A DNA stretch of 64,000 bases, taken from NCBI RefSeq assembly GCF_900088415.1, contig NZ_FLLQ01000001.1:1240001-1304000 (forward strand). Reading direction: 5' to 3'. The DNA is from Vibrio mediterranei. Its GTDB lineage: Bacteria > Pseudomonadota > Gammaproteobacteria > Enterobacterales > Vibrionaceae. Of this stretch, positions 1 through 8,890 are shown piece by piece; the first letter of the stretch is position 1, and each line of letters starts with the position of its first letter. Under the pieces are notes generated by a model. It did not search any database, was not told the origin of the DNA, and saw nothing but the letters and a program-made list of their open reading frames with translations. The position numbers and the translations under genes are program-made.

Positions 1-378
1 AGTCAGGTTACGTTTTTGGCTATCCACTACCGTATTGATGAACAGATCCAAGTTAGTTTGACGTTTCTCATCTCGAAAATCACCCAGCGCCACGGCATCT
101 AGTACCGTGGTAATGCCTGAGCCAATCAATTGAGTATCATGCGCACTCATCGCAGAGAAAGGCGGCCAATCCACTTTTGGTCTCGGAGTAAAGTACTGCT
201 CTAGGTTGTCGGTATGCAGTTCAATAAAGCCCGGCATGAGAAAGTCACCTTCGCCGTCATAGGCACCTGCCACCTGACTTTGTGAATCTGACATACTAAC
301 GATTTTGCCGTCACGGAGCTCTAATGAGCCTTTTACTACTTCGTTCTCAAGAACCAAATTTACATTGGTGATAATCAT
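1..378 (-). CDS. phnM: PhnM, ribose 1-methylphosphonate 5-triphosphate diphosphatase (N-terminal part)
   Basis: The reading frame starts with ATG at 378 and runs off the left edge, leaving 126 codons. The translation begins MIITNVNLVLEN and contains GFIELHTDNLEQ, the metal-binding HTDN segment typical of PhnM in the amidohydrolase superfamily. In the C-P lyase pathway PhnM removes pyrophosphate from alkylphosphonate ribose triphosphate before PhnJ cleaves the C-P bond. It lies 14 bp downstream of phnL on the same strand and is the last visible gene of the operon. The C-terminal half cannot be judged here. Confidence 0.93.
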   Translation of the reverse strand, partial: MIITNVNLVLENEVVKGSLELRDGKIVSMSDSQSQVAGAYDGEGDFLMPGFIELHTDNLEQYFTPRPKVDWPPFSAMSAHDTQLIGSGITTVLDAVALGDFRDEKRQTNLDLFINTVVDSQKRNLT

Positions 379-392
379 GCTGCTTTCTCCCG

Positions 393-1148
393 TTATGCGC
401 ATGCTGAGATGGAGGTTGCCTGAGCACTGCCCTGCTCGGCCTGTCGAGTGGCTTCGTTTTGTTTCTTCACGTCATACAAACGGTCAGCCACCTGATCTCG
501 AGTCGCTTCATCGTGGAAAATTCCCACAATGGCGGCGCCGCGATCTTTCGCTTCTTGAATCAGATTCACCACAACTGCGCTGTTGGTGGCATCTAACGAC
601 GCCGTAGGCTCATCCAACAGCAGAATGGGATAGTCGACGATAAAGCCTCGGGCGATATTCACCCGTTGCTGCTCACCACCAGAAAATGTGGCAGGCGCTA
701 GATTCCAAAGGTGCTCTGGTACATTAAGACGAGTCAGCAGTGTTTTCGCTTTTTGCTCAGCTTGATGACGACAGCCACCCATTTCTAACATTGGCTGCAT
801 CACGACTTCCAATGCGCTAATACGAGGAATGACACGCAAAAATTGGCTGACCCAACCGATGGTATGTTTGCGAACATTGATGATTTCACGCGGCTGCGCC
901 TTAGCAATATTGACCCAGCGCCCTTGATGCTCGACTTCGATGTTGCCTGTATCCACAAGGTAATTGGCGTAAAGTGCCCGTAGCAAAGTGGATTTCCCTG
1001 AACCGGAGCGGCCATTAAGCACCACACACTCGCCACTTGCGACGCTAAAATTAGCGTTGCTCAGCACATCCAAAGTAATGCCATTTTGGTTATGCAGAAC
1101 AAAGGTTTTGTTTACATCGGAAACGATGATTTTTGTTTCAGTTGTCAT
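393..1148 (-). CDS. phnL: PhnL, C-P lyase complex ATP-binding protein
   Basis: A 251-residue ABC-type ATPase. The Walker A motif GRSGSGKST is near residue 46, the signature is [14 protein letters not shown] and Walker B is [12 protein letters not shown]. PhnL proteins are ABC-like but act with the soluble C-P lyase complex, together with PhnG, PhnH and PhnI in transferring the phosphonate to ATP ribose, rather than as a transport ATPase. The gene sits between phnK (24 bp upstream) and phnM, the usual order. The C-terminal tail after the ATPase core (rich in Q, A and S) is probably not conserved. Confidence 0.93.
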   Translation of the reverse strand: MTTETKIIVSDVNKTFVLHNQNGITLDVLSNANFSVASGECVVLNGRSGSGKSTLLRALYANYLVDTGNIEVEHQGRWVNIAKAQPREIINVRKHTIGWVSQFLRVIPRISALEVVMQPMLEMGGCRHQAEQKAKTLLTRLNVPEHLWNLAPATFSGGEQQRVNIARGFIVDYPILLLDEPTASLDATNSAVVVNLIQEAKDRGAAIVGIFHDEATRDQVADRLYDVKKQNEATRQAEQGSAQATSISACA

Positions 1149-1172
1149 GATAGTAATTCCTTTATTCAGCCA

Positions 1173-2015
1173 TCAGTTCTGCAACACGGACGAAACCAGT
1201 AATTGGGTGTAAGGGTGCTGCGGATCATCAAGTACTTGGTCCGTCAGCCCAGTTTCTACCACTTCACTGCGACGCATCACCATCAGTCGATGAGCCAGTA
1301 AACGCGCCACCGCTAGGTCATGAGTGACAATAACGACAGCCAGTTCCAGTTCTGTGACAAGGCGACGTAATAGATCGAGGAGTTTTGCTTGCACCGAGAC
1401 ATCCAATCCACCTGTTGGCTCATCCATAAAAATCAGTTTTGGATGAGTCACCAAGTTGCGAGCAATCTGCAAGCGCTGCTGCATACCGCCGGAAAACGTG
1501 GTGGGCATGTCATCAATTCGGTCTTGAGGAATTTCTACATCAGTGAGCCACTTGGTTGATGCCATTCGAATATCACCATAATGACGCTCGCCTACGGCCA
1601 TTAAACGCTCACCAATATTACCGCCCGCAGAAACACGGCCGCGCAATCCATCCATCGGATGCTGATGCACAACGCCCCACTCTGTGCGCAGTAATTGACG
1701 ACGTTGACTTTCTGCCATCAAATAGAGGTCTTCGAGTTGAGTTACCTGATCTTCTCCGCGACCTCGGATGTAAAGCACCTCACCGCTGTCTGGCGTTTGG
1801 CGACCCGACAGTGATTTTAGTAAGGTACTTTTACCTGAACCTGACTCGCCCACGATGCCTAGCACTTCGCCGGGGTACAAATCAAACGAGACATTGGTAA
1901 AGCCTTTTCCTGGTGCGTAAAGTTTGGTGAGATTACGAACCGACAATAGTGGCTGCTCACTTACATCAAAGGTATTGGTGTCTAATGTTGGCTGTTTCAC
2001 CGCTAACGTGCTCAT
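1173..2015 (-). CDS. phnK: PhnK, C-P lyase complex ATP-binding protein
   Basis: A 280-residue ABC ATPase with Walker A GESGSGKST, signature FSGGMQQRLQIARN and Walker B LIFMDEPTGGLD. The C-terminal segment (DDPQHPYTQLLVSSVLQ) resembles the oligopeptide-transport ATPase type to which PhnK belongs. PhnK is known to dock on the PhnGHIJ core complex and bind PhnJ. Its start codon overlaps the phnJ stop by 4 bases (ATGA), which indicates translational coupling. The first 25 or so residues before LLSVRNLTKLY look like a variable extension. Confidence 0.94.
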   Translation of the reverse strand: MSTLAVKQPTLDTNTFDVSEQPLLSVRNLTKLYAPGKGFTNVSFDLYPGEVLGIVGESGSGKSTLLKSLSGRQTPDSGEVLYIRGRGEDQVTQLEDLYLMAESQRRQLLRTEWGVVHQHPMDGLRGRVSAGGNIGERLMAVGERHYGDIRMASTKWLTDVEIPQDRIDDMPTTFSGGMQQRLQIARNLVTHPKLIFMDEPTGGLDVSVQAKLLDLLRRLVTELELAVVIVTHDLAVARLLAHRLMVMRRSEVVETGLTDQVLDDPQHPYTQLLVSSVLQN

Positions 2016-2911
2016 GCGTGACTCTCCGTTTCCTTAGTATGGATGGTGTGTTTTTCGACTTGCTGAGAGCAGTAATCAGTGTCCGAACAAACAAACATAT
2101 GATTGCCTTTGTCATCCATCACCACTTCATCTAGGAAGGTGTCCGTTGCGCCACAAATGGCACACGGCTCATCCCATTGTTGGATTTCAAATGGATGATC
2201 TTCAAAATCTAAACTCTTCACTTTTGTGAATGGCGGAATGGCATAGATTCGTTTTTCACGTCCCGCACCAAACAGCTGAAGCGCCGCCATTTTGTCCATT
2301 TTCGGGTTGTCAAACTTAGGGATCGGAGAAGGGTCCATAATATAGCGATCGTTGACGCAAACCGGATACGCGTAAGAGGTAGCAATATGACCAAATCGTG
2401 CGATGTCTTCATAAAGTTTGACGTGCATGATTCCGTACTCTTCCAGCGCGTGCATTTTTCGCGTTTCCGTCTCTCGCGGTTCAATAAAGCGCAACGGCTC
2501 TGGAATCGGAACTTGATACACTAAGATCTGGTCTTTATCGAGAGTGATTTCCGGAATGCGGTGACGCGTTTGAATGATTGAGGCGTCTACCGTTTTCTCG
2601 GTGGTTTTCGCGCTTGCTACTGACTTGAAAAACTCTCGAATGGAAACCGCATTCGTCGTATCGTCGGCACCTTGGTCAATCACTTTCAGCGTGTCAGTTT
2701 GACCAATGATCGCTGCGGTAATCTGAACACCGCCGGTTCCCCAACCGTACGGCATCGGCATTTCACGGCCACCAAATGGCACTTGATAACCAGGAATCGC
2801 AACTGCTTTGAGCAGAGCGCGACGAATCATACGTTTGGTTTGTTCATCAAGGTAACCGTAGTTGTAGCCGGTCACACCTTGCGCATGAGTGTTAGTTTGT
2901 ACTTGGCTCAT
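2012..2911 (-). CDS. phnJ: PhnJ, radical SAM C-P lyase
   Basis: The catalytic subunit that cleaves the carbon-phosphorus bond of 5-phosphoribosyl 1-phosphonate by radical chemistry. In the 299-residue product the four cysteines are at 250, 253, 275 and 281 (CAIC ... CSDTDYC). They match the unusual PhnJ cluster and catalytic cysteines known from E. coli at a constant offset of nine residues. Gly41 in AIPGYQVPFGG matches the glycyl-radical position with the same offset. All key residues are therefore present and the enzyme should be active. The start overlaps the phnI stop by 4 bp. Confidence 0.97.
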   Translation of the reverse strand: MSQVQTNTHAQGVTGYNYGYLDEQTKRMIRRALLKAVAIPGYQVPFGGREMPMPYGWGTGGVQITAAIIGQTDTLKVIDQGADDTTNAVSIREFFKSVASAKTTEKTVDASIIQTRHRIPEITLDKDQILVYQVPIPEPLRFIEPRETETRKMHALEEYGIMHVKLYEDIARFGHIATSYAYPVCVNDRYIMDPSPIPKFDNPKMDKMAALQLFGAGREKRIYAIPPFTKVKSLDFEDHPFEIQQWDEPCAICGATDTFLDEVVMDDKGNHMFVCSDTDYCSQQVEKHTIHTKETESHA

Positions 2912-4017
2912 GACTGGCTCTCCTGTTGGTTCTGTTCACCCTGAGACTGAATGAATTCATCATGCTCTTTGTGCATCTTACGAAGCAGTTCTAGCTCTGC
3001 TTGGAAATCCACGTAGTGAGGCAGTTTCAGATGAGAAACGAAGCCTGCAGCTTCCACGTTATCAGAATGCGATAACACGAATTCTTCGTCTTGAGCTGGC
3101 CCATCAATGGCTTCATCGTAATCTGCCGCTTGCAGTGAGCGATCCACCAGCGCCATTGACATCGCTTTGCGCTCGGTGGAGCCAAACGTCAAACCATAAC
3201 CGCGAGTCAGTTTGGCTTTTTCTGTTTTGCTACCAACAAAACCATTCACCATTTGGCACTCGGTTAACTCAACTTCACCGATATCAATAGCAAAGCCAAG
3301 CTCCTCTGGCACCAAACTTAAATCGCAGAAACCGATACGAATTTCGCCTGCAAATGGGTGATTTCGTCCATAGCCGCGCTGCGTTGAATAGCCGAGTGCC
3401 AGCAAGAATCCTTCATCGCCGCGAACCAAGTTCTGTAATCGCGCACTGCGATCACACGGATAGTTCACCGGATGCATAGTGATATCTTCTGGGGTTTGTT
3501 GGTTATCTTCTTCGGTCGTCATCAAGTCGAGATTTTCAAGAATGCTCATCACTTGAGGGCACACTTCCATCGCTTGAACATCTAAGGTGTCGACTCGCGG
3601 TGCTTCACCTTCAGCAATCAAACTAAAGTCCAGCAAACGATGGGTATAGTCATATGTCGGCCCCAACACTTGTCCACCAGGCAGATCTTTATAGGTAGCA
3701 GAGATGCGGCGCTCAATGCGCATTTCACTGGTGTTCACAGCCTGTGAAACCGAAAGGCGCGGCAACGTGGTACGATAAGCACGCAACAAAAAGATAGCTT
3801 CTACTAGATCGCCGTTCGCTTGCTTGACAGCCAGTGCGGCCAATTCACGGTCATAAATGCCACCTTCCGTCATCACGCGATCAACGCTGCCAGAGAGCTG
3901 CTCACTGATTTGTGCCACCGTCAACTCAGCAAATTCAGGATTACCACGACGCTTTTTAGCCTGCAGCTGATGCGCGTTGTTAATGGCTTTTTCGCCACCT
4001 TTTACTGCTACATACAT
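2908..4017 (-). CDS. phnI: PhnI, C-P lyase core subunit
   Basis: A 369-residue protein starting MYVAVKGGEKAI, the typical PhnI N-terminus. PhnI is the nucleosidase-like core subunit which, with PhnG, PhnH and PhnL, displaces adenine from ATP with the phosphonate. Motifs seen include TYDYTHRLLDF and HPFAGEIRIGF. Its start overlaps the end of phnH by 10 bp and its stop overlaps phnJ by 4 bp, so it is translated in a tightly coupled run. Confidence 0.95.
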   Translation of the reverse strand: MYVAVKGGEKAINNAHQLQAKKRRGNPEFAELTVAQISEQLSGSVDRVMTEGGIYDRELAALAVKQANGDLVEAIFLLRAYRTTLPRLSVSQAVNTSEMRIERRISATYKDLPGGQVLGPTYDYTHRLLDFSLIAEGEAPRVDTLDVQAMEVCPQVMSILENLDLMTTEEDNQQTPEDITMHPVNYPCDRSARLQNLVRGDEGFLLALGYSTQRGYGRNHPFAGEIRIGFCDLSLVPEELGFAIDIGEVELTECQMVNGFVGSKTEKAKLTRGYGLTFGSTERKAMSMALVDRSLQAADYDEAIDGPAQDEEFVLSHSDNVEAAGFVSHLKLPHYVDFQAELELLRKMHKEHDEFIQSQGEQNQQESQS

Positions 4018-4649
4018 GAGTTCACCTCAACAAGTGTGGTACGTGGTAAGCAGGCAATGCTCTCATCGTTTACCAAGATCAAATCAATACCAAGCGGAAA
4101 AGCGAAATGCTCTTGGCGTCCTTGTAAGAAGTGCTGAAATGCCTTAGAGGCCACACCAATATTCAACACCGATTGTGATTCGATTCCCGGTCCAGATAGC
4201 GTTAGCGTGAGGCCACCTTTAGATGGACTCGCGTCAGAGCCATTGGTTAAGCTGCCTAGTTCAACAATGACCGTCGTAGACTGATCTGGGTACTCTTCAC
4301 AGCCAAGGCTAAATGTGGCGTTATTCCAATCGAAGTCAGCCAAATCTTGTTCAGCAATCACAGCAAAACTGGCACTGTTTTGTCGCTCAGTTACGGGACT
4401 GCCACAGTGAAAGCGGATATTTTCACGAATAGCAGCGTCTTTTAAGTGTGACTCTGACAGCCATATCGGCGTCGCATTGTCGCTTAAGCTCAACAAGGTT
4501 TGTGTCGCTGCTTTATGCATCGCACCAAAACCTTCGCTCATCTCTAGAGTGACTATTTCACCCGGTTCAGACATCGCCTTAAGCAGCAATCTGAAGCACT
4601 GCTGGCTGTCGTGAACTGCATCTTTGAATGCAGTAGTAATTGTGGTCAT
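4008..4649 (-). CDS. phnH: PhnH, C-P lyase core subunit
   Basis: A 213-residue protein matching PhnH in length and features: N-terminal FRLLLKAMSEPGE, and C-terminal FPLGIDLILVNDESIACLPRTT. PhnH is a non-catalytic dimeric component of the PhnGHIJ core. It lies 55 bp downstream of phnG and overlaps phnI. The gap to phnG is the longest within the operon before phnM, but no terminator is visible there. Confidence 0.94.
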   Translation of the reverse strand: MTTITTAFKDAVHDSQQCFRLLLKAMSEPGEIVTLEMSEGFGAMHKAATQTLLSLSDNATPIWLSESHLKDAAIRENIRFHCGSPVTERQNSASFAVIAEQDLADFDWNNATFSLGCEEYPDQSTTVIVELGSLTNGSDASPSKGGLTLTLSGPGIESQSVLNIGVASKAFQHFLQGRQEHFAFPLGIDLILVNDESIACLPRTTLVEVNSCM

Positions 4650-4704
4650 TATCGTTGCCTTACTTGGTTAATTCGTTAAACCAAACTTGTTCATGTTCCT
4701 TGAA

Positions 4705-5151
4705 TCAATCTTCACCGCGTACCATGGTGAAAAAGTCCACCTTACTGGTCGCCACTTCTTTTGCTCTGAGTTGCTGCTGTTCTTGCTTCATCGCTGCCAA
4801 GGGTTCAATGACCATGCGCATTAATTGTTCATGGTGCGATTGGGTCTGCAGTAGGCCATCAATAACGGCAGCTAGCTCTGCTTGCGCTTTATTACGACCG
4901 CGCAAGTAGCTGTAGCCCATCTCCCCACTGTCCAATTTGACGACTGCTCGAGTGATCGTGGCATCCCCCATATTGAACTCACGACCGCTCCCCCCCATTC
5001 GAGCACGTACCTGTGCCAACCCTATCTCTGGTTGACGTACCATTTGATAACTCGCTTCAATCTTGGTTGAGTGCCACAGTTGCTCTAACTCGCTCTGCTG
5101 ACTTTGTGCCAATGTTGACATCCAGCTTGCTCTTTCGCTCACAGCAGTCAT
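4705..5151 (-). CDS. phnG: PhnG, C-P lyase core subunit
   Basis: A 148-residue protein with the PhnG features RQPEIGLAQVRARMGGSG and FNMGDATITRAVVKL. PhnG forms the centre of the PhnGHIJ complex with PhnI. Its start codon immediately follows the phnF stop (no gap), so regulator and first structural gene are co-translated. Confidence 0.93.
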   Translation of the reverse strand: MTAVSERASWMSTLAQSQQSELEQLWHSTKIEASYQMVRQPEIGLAQVRARMGGSGREFNMGDATITRAVVKLDSGEMGYSYLRGRNKAQAELAAVIDGLLQTQSHHEQLMRMVIEPLAAMKQEQQQLRAKEVATSKVDFFTMVRGED

Positions 5152-5847
5152 TTAATGCTCCATTACTATTTCAGTTGCGTCGGAACGGCTATTGGAGGTC
5201 GAAAACTCGGCCACCATGTCGGTCCCCTTGATAACGTTTTTGGTTTTGACTCTTAGAATTGGTGTGCTTGATGTAATTTGCAGCAGTCGGCACTCTTCAC
5301 CTGTTGGCGTTTTGGCCCCTACTCGGGTCTCTTTGCGCTCCAGCTCTATATCAAGCCCACGTTTAATGAATTCGTGTAATGAACCACTTTGGTAATTCTT
5401 CAAAATGCTCCACCACTCTATATTGGCTAGGTAGTGATCAATGATGGTGCGAGGACACTCCTCGGTTTTTCGCAGTGTGCGGATATGGATGATCTTACTG
5501 CCCTCTACGACGCCAAGATTGGCGGCGATGTCCATAGGAGCGACAAACACTCGATGTTGAATGACTTCGCAGCGTGGCCTTGCCCCTTGTTCAATCAGAT
5601 TCTTAGTAAAGTGCGCGCCCGAATGCACGTGATACTCACTAGGCTGCCTTATCACCATATTGCCTTTACCTTGATGACGTTGGACCATGCCAGTGTTAAC
5701 GAGCTCATCAATAGCTCGACGAAGCGTGTGGCGATTGACATCAAAGCGCTGAGCAAGTTGTCCTTCTGGCGGCAGGTAGTCGCCCGGAACATAACGTTCA
5801 CGAACTTCTTGTTCTAATACCGACGCAATGTCTAAGTAAACTGGCAT
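5152..5847 (-). CDS. phnF: PhnF, GntR/HutC-family regulator of the phn operon
   Basis: A 231-residue regulator with an N-terminal winged helix (residues about 5-70; LAQRFDVNRHTLRRAIDELVNTG is the recognition region) and a C-terminal UTRA effector domain. It is the first gene of the phn operon, as in other C-P lyase clusters, and is predicted to repress its own operon until phosphonate or phosphate limitation is sensed. The start ATG at 5847 has little Shine-Dalgarno sequence (GGGGATCACC immediately upstream). Two copies of TTATCTAGACA upstream are probable operators. Confidence 0.92.
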   Translation of the reverse strand: MPVYLDIASVLEQEVRERYVPGDYLPPEGQLAQRFDVNRHTLRRAIDELVNTGMVQRHQGKGNMVIRQPSEYHVHSGAHFTKNLIEQGARPRCEVIQHRVFVAPMDIAANLGVVEGSKIIHIRTLRKTEECPRTIIDHYLANIEWWSILKNYQSGSLHEFIKRGLDIELERKETRVGAKTPTGEECRLLQITSSTPILRVKTKNVIKGTDMVAEFSTSNSRSDATEIVMEH

Positions 5848-5868
5848 GGTGATCCCCTAGCGAGTGAG

Positions 5869-5880
5869 TTATCTAGACAT
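5869..5880. promoter_or_regulatory. Probable PhnF operator, promoter-proximal copy
   Basis: TTATCTAGACAT, an imperfect palindrome centred on TCTAGA, lies 22 bp upstream of the phnF start. The same 11-mer TTATCTAGACA recurs at 6020-6030. GntR/HutC regulators bind short palindromes of this kind, and a position near the start fits autorepression. The assignment to PhnF is inferred. Confidence 0.6.
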
Positions 5881-6018
5881 GTGCTCAACTTAAAAACAGC
5901 AATCCGCTTGCTGTTCATGTCACATGTGTTTTCTCTGATAACTGTACTTTGACGGGGAAAGATGAAAGTTACGTGTCGATTTGTTTGCAGAATTGCAACA
6001 TTTCTAAGGCATGCACAA

Positions 6019-6032
6019 CTTATCTAGACAAG
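6019..6032. promoter_or_regulatory. Probable PhnF operator, distal copy
   Basis: CTTATCTAGACAAG is a 14-bp near-perfect palindrome (12 of 14 positions) sharing its core with the site at 5869. It lies 172 bp upstream of phnF and 184 bp upstream of the DUF368 gene. Two sites about 150 bp apart could support looping. Confidence 0.6.
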
Positions 6033-6215
6033 AAAAAGGCTTTGAATTAATTGAAGTAATAGGGAACTTTTCTCCCTAAGTGGCAGACATATATACATCA
6101 CGAATTCACAATATCTTGATACGTGATGTCGCAACTTTACGGCGCTAATTGAATAGTGCATCAAAACAAGCATGCATATATACTCTGCATCAACTTTTTA
6201 AACCTAGAAGAAATC

Positions 6216-7139
6216 ATGAAGAACTATCTGACTACATTCTTAAAAGGAATGGCGATGGGTGCAGCAGACGTTGTACCTGGGGTATCGGGAGGTACGATCG
6301 CCTTTATTACAGGTATTTACGACACGCTTTTAGAAAGTATCCGTCGTATTAACCCAAGTATTTTTGGGATCTGGAAACGTGACGGATTCAAGGCTGCATT
6401 CGACCACATCAACGGCTTTTTCTTAATCGCGCTGTTTGGTGGCATCCTGACCTCTATCTTATCACTAGCGAAATTCATTTCTTGGGCACTAGAAACTCAC
6501 CCAGTGCCAGTGTGGTCCTTCTTCTTCGGCCTTATCATGGTCTCCGTGTATCACATGATTAAGCAAGTCGAGCAAAAGACACTATCGCGTTTCGTGTTCT
6601 TATTACTTGGCGCCGTATTTGCCTACAGCATCACGGTATTGAAACCACTGCAAATGGATCCAACCAGCATCAACATCTTTTTCGCTGGCTGTATCGCAAT
6701 TTGTGCCATGATTCTTCCAGGTATCTCAGGCAGCTTTATTCTATTGCTACTAGGTATGTACACGCCGGTATTGGGCGCAGTGAAGAGCCTACAAATCGAT
6801 GTAATGGCGTTGTTTGCGATGGGTTGTTTGATTGGTCTATTGTCATTCTCTCATGTCCTATCATGGTTACTAAAACGCTACCGTGATTTCGCATTAGTGT
6901 TCCTGACTGGTCTAATGCTAGGTACATTACCAAAACTATGGCCATGGAAAGAAACCATCTCATGGCGCATCAACTCAAAGGGTGAGCAAGTGCCTCTTAT
7001 TCAAGAGAACCTATCACCATTTAACTTTGAGTCTGTAACTGGCCAACCTTCGCAACTGGCTATCGCAATTGTTCTGATGCTGGCGGCAGTAGGTTTAGTG
7101 CTTGCACTAGAGAAGATCGCAGAAAGTAGCGACAAGTAA
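6216..7139 (+). CDS. popT: DUF368 membrane protein, PopT-type undecaprenyl phosphate translocase
   Basis: A 307-residue polytopic membrane protein that opens with MKNYLTTFLKGMAMGAADVVPGVSGG, the family hallmark, and repeats the element as ILPGISGSFILLLLGMY about 150 residues later. The inverted-repeat glycine/proline signatures are typical of DUF368. Family members (PopT) have been shown to recycle undecaprenyl phosphate across the inner membrane, notably in Vibrio cholerae, whose member is also on chromosome II. I chose ATG 6216 over the upstream ATG 6156 because the domain starts at once and a purine-rich site (AGAAG) lies 6 bp before it. A strong terminator follows. Confidence 0.88.
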   Translation: MKNYLTTFLKGMAMGAADVVPGVSGGTIAFITGIYDTLLESIRRINPSIFGIWKRDGFKAAFDHINGFFLIALFGGILTSILSLAKFISWALETHPVPVWSFFFGLIMVSVYHMIKQVEQKTLSRFVFLLLGAVFAYSITVLKPLQMDPTSINIFFAGCIAICAMILPGISGSFILLLLGMYTPVLGAVKSLQIDVMALFAMGCLIGLLSFSHVLSWLLKRYRDFALVFLTGLMLGTLPKLWPWKETISWRINSKGEQVPLIQENLSPFNFESVTGQPSQLAIAIVLMLAAVGLVLALEKIAESSDK

Positions 7140-7162
7140 CGATTACTTAAGTTTGAAACGAC

Positions 7163-7197
7163 AAAAAGGGCTCACAATGGTGAGCCCTTTTTTTGAT
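7163..7197 (+). terminator. Rho-independent terminator after the DUF368 gene
   Basis: AAAAAGGGCTCAC, loop AATG, then GTGAGCCC running into eight T residues. It starts 24 bp after the DUF368 stop. The A-run on the 5' side means it may also serve the minus-strand porin gene that ends at 7221. Confidence 0.9.
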
Positions 7198-7220
7198 ATT
7201 GGGGTCAGCGAACCTAGGAA

Positions 7221-8306
7221 CTAGAACACAAAATTAAGCATGACGGTGTACATATTGGCATCGGTATCTGTACCAGGGTTACTTACAAATGGTCCAGTCT
7301 GTCCACCAAAGCTATTAAAAGTTTGCCACTCAGCATTCAATGAGACGTTGTATAACACGTCGTAACGTAACCCTAAGGTCCAACTATCCCCTGTTTTTCC
7401 ATCATATCGATTATCGCCACCTTCACTATACGTTTGGCCATAAACGACATAAGGCGTGAATTTTTGAATACGATAAGCCGCGCTGCCGTACCAAGAAGAG
7501 GCCAAATCATTCTTTTGTCCTTCAGCCGTTAGCTTCAATTGCCCAAAATCATACTCTCCCCCTAATGAATAGAGCTTAATATTCTGGTCGGCGAGTAAGA
7601 TCTCATTATACGGAGGCGGTAACTGAGGTTGCTTTATCGTTTGGTCAAAATTGGAATCGAGGTAGGCAAAGTTCACTCGGAAGTTATCGCCGATAAGCTG
7701 AGCATTGACACCCCACATATTCTTCGTCTCAAACTCTAGCGTTAAGCTCGGGTTAAATTCCACTTCATTATTGTCTTTAAAACCTACAAATGGTGTGAGA
7801 GACAATTGTAGCTCATCAGTAAGACTATGGTTCCAAGTAACACTCAGCCCGTTAAATGCAGTTACCCCTAAGATACTGTTGTACACTTCTTCGTTTGGCC
7901 TAGCTGTCGTGTATGCTTGACCAACATAATAATACTCAGATGCTAGAAAGACAGGCAGACGAAGTCGACCCGCACGCCCTTCAAAATCACCGATGGAATA
8001 ACCAAGATACGCCCACTCCAGTTGAGGTTCGCTCCAGTTATCTTGTGGACGTTTTACCACCTGCACCGAAGCTTTAAATGCGTCAAAGAAGTAGTCCAGC
8101 TGAATCCCAAATGTTGTGTCGCAATCAAAACAGTTTTCGTCACTGATGCCTCTATTGATAAGTAGTGGCGTTTCATTATCAGACCTAGCCCAAGAGGTAG
8201 AGCCAAAACCACTGATTGAGAAGTTGTCGTTAATATCGATAGCTGAAACCGCGGGAAGACTAATGGCCGTAGTAAGAAGTGCGAGTAATGAAGTTTTATT
8301 CGTCAT
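7221..8306 (-). CDS. Outer-membrane porin-like beta-barrel protein
   Basis: A 361-residue protein with a signal peptide (MTNKTSLLALLTTAISLPAVSA) followed by alternating hydrophobic/polar strands and a C-terminal aromatic residue (YTVMLNFVF), as in outer-membrane barrels. Segments such as WAYLGYSIGDFEGRAGRLRLP resemble porins of Gammaproteobacteria. One CFDC cysteine pair near residue 60 is uncommon in porins. It starts 3 bp after the stop of the periplasmic protein gene 8310-8798, so the two form an operon. The substrate is unknown. Confidence 0.7.
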   Translation of the reverse strand: MTNKTSLLALLTTAISLPAVSAIDINDNFSISGFGSTSWARSDNETPLLINRGISDENCFDCDTTFGIQLDYFFDAFKASVQVVKRPQDNWSEPQLEWAYLGYSIGDFEGRAGRLRLPVFLASEYYYVGQAYTTARPNEEVYNSILGVTAFNGLSVTWNHSLTDELQLSLTPFVGFKDNNEVEFNPSLTLEFETKNMWGVNAQLIGDNFRVNFAYLDSNFDQTIKQPQLPPPYNEILLADQNIKLYSLGGEYDFGQLKLTAEGQKNDLASSWYGSAAYRIQKFTPYVVYGQTYSEGGDNRYDGKTGDSWTLGLRYDVLYNVSLNAEWQTFNSFGGQTGPFVSNPGTDTDANMYTVMLNFVF

Positions 8307-8309
8307 TTG

Positions 8310-8798
8310 CTATTTCTCCTTACTCACGATGTAGAGCACTTTTGCGTCACTAGGCAAAGCGTCCAATGGGGCATAGCCGATTCGGTTGGGTTTTGCTGAT
8401 AACCAGGTGATAAGCGCATTGACATTGGCATCATCAATTTCTTTGGGCGGTCGGGCTTTGCCAGAAAACGAAAGACTTGCCCAGTAGGCATTCATTTGCG
8501 AGACATCTTTCCCTAGCAAGTATTGATAAAACTCAGAACGCTCAGATGAACTTTCAGGCCAATCGGATAGCTCTATCCGTTTCCCTTGCAACGATTTAGT
8601 CTTACCTCGATAAAGCATCCTAGCTTTGCTCCGACTTAATTCATCAAAATTGTCATTTAAGGTGAACACCGCATATTCATTCGCAGCAAAAGCTCTACTT
8701 TCAAATGATAAAGCTAACATCAAACCCAAGGCTATTATGGCGCTACCACGAAAGAGCCCTATCCGTATGCCTATGTTTGTCAGTAAGTTTTGAGTCAT
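8310..8798 (-). CDS. Periplasmic substrate-binding-like protein (PstS/PBP-like fold)
   Basis: A 162-residue protein with an N-terminal signal segment ending ...[11 protein letters not shown]. The rest ([46 protein letters not shown]) resembles short phosphate-binding-protein-like domains often annotated as phosphate ABC transporter substrate-binding proteins, but it is far too short for a full PstS and no transporter genes are adjacent. It is the first gene of a two-gene operon with the porin and is divergent, across 92 bp, from the hybrid histidine kinase. A role as a periplasmic partner of that kinase is an inference. Confidence 0.62.
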   Translation of the reverse strand: MTQNLLTNIGIRIGLFRGSAIIALGLMLALSFESRAFAANEYAVFTLNDNFDELSRSKARMLYRGKTKSLQGKRIELSDWPESSSERSEFYQYLLGKDVSQMNAYWASLSFSGKARPPKEIDDANVNALITWLSAKPNRIGYAPLDALPSDAKVLYIVSKEK

Positions 8799-8890
8799 TT
8801 TATTACACTCAGGCGAAATCCTTTCCTAAACTAACAAACAGATTAGTTCACCAAAAACGATGTTCAAGATTATTATCAAGGAATAGTGAT

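Larger units (their letters stand above)
5848..6215. promoter_or_regulatory. Divergent control region between phnF and the DUF368 gene
   Basis: This 368-bp region separates the minus-strand phn operon from the plus-strand DUF368 gene. It holds two copies of TTATCTAGACA (separate entries) and must contain both promoters. I could not fix any -35/-10 pair or a Pho box with confidence. No RNA gene or small coding sequence was recognised. Confidence 0.55.

Noticed and set aside
6156..6215. Upstream ATG for the DUF368 protein
   Set aside because: The 20 extra residues do not look like the family and ATG 6216 has a ribosome site and the conserved N-terminus.
8705..8890. N-terminal extension of the hybrid kinase (62 residues)
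   Set aside because: It overlaps the divergent PBP-like gene. A good ribosome site (AAGGAA) and a typical cytoplasmic-TM start occur at 8891.
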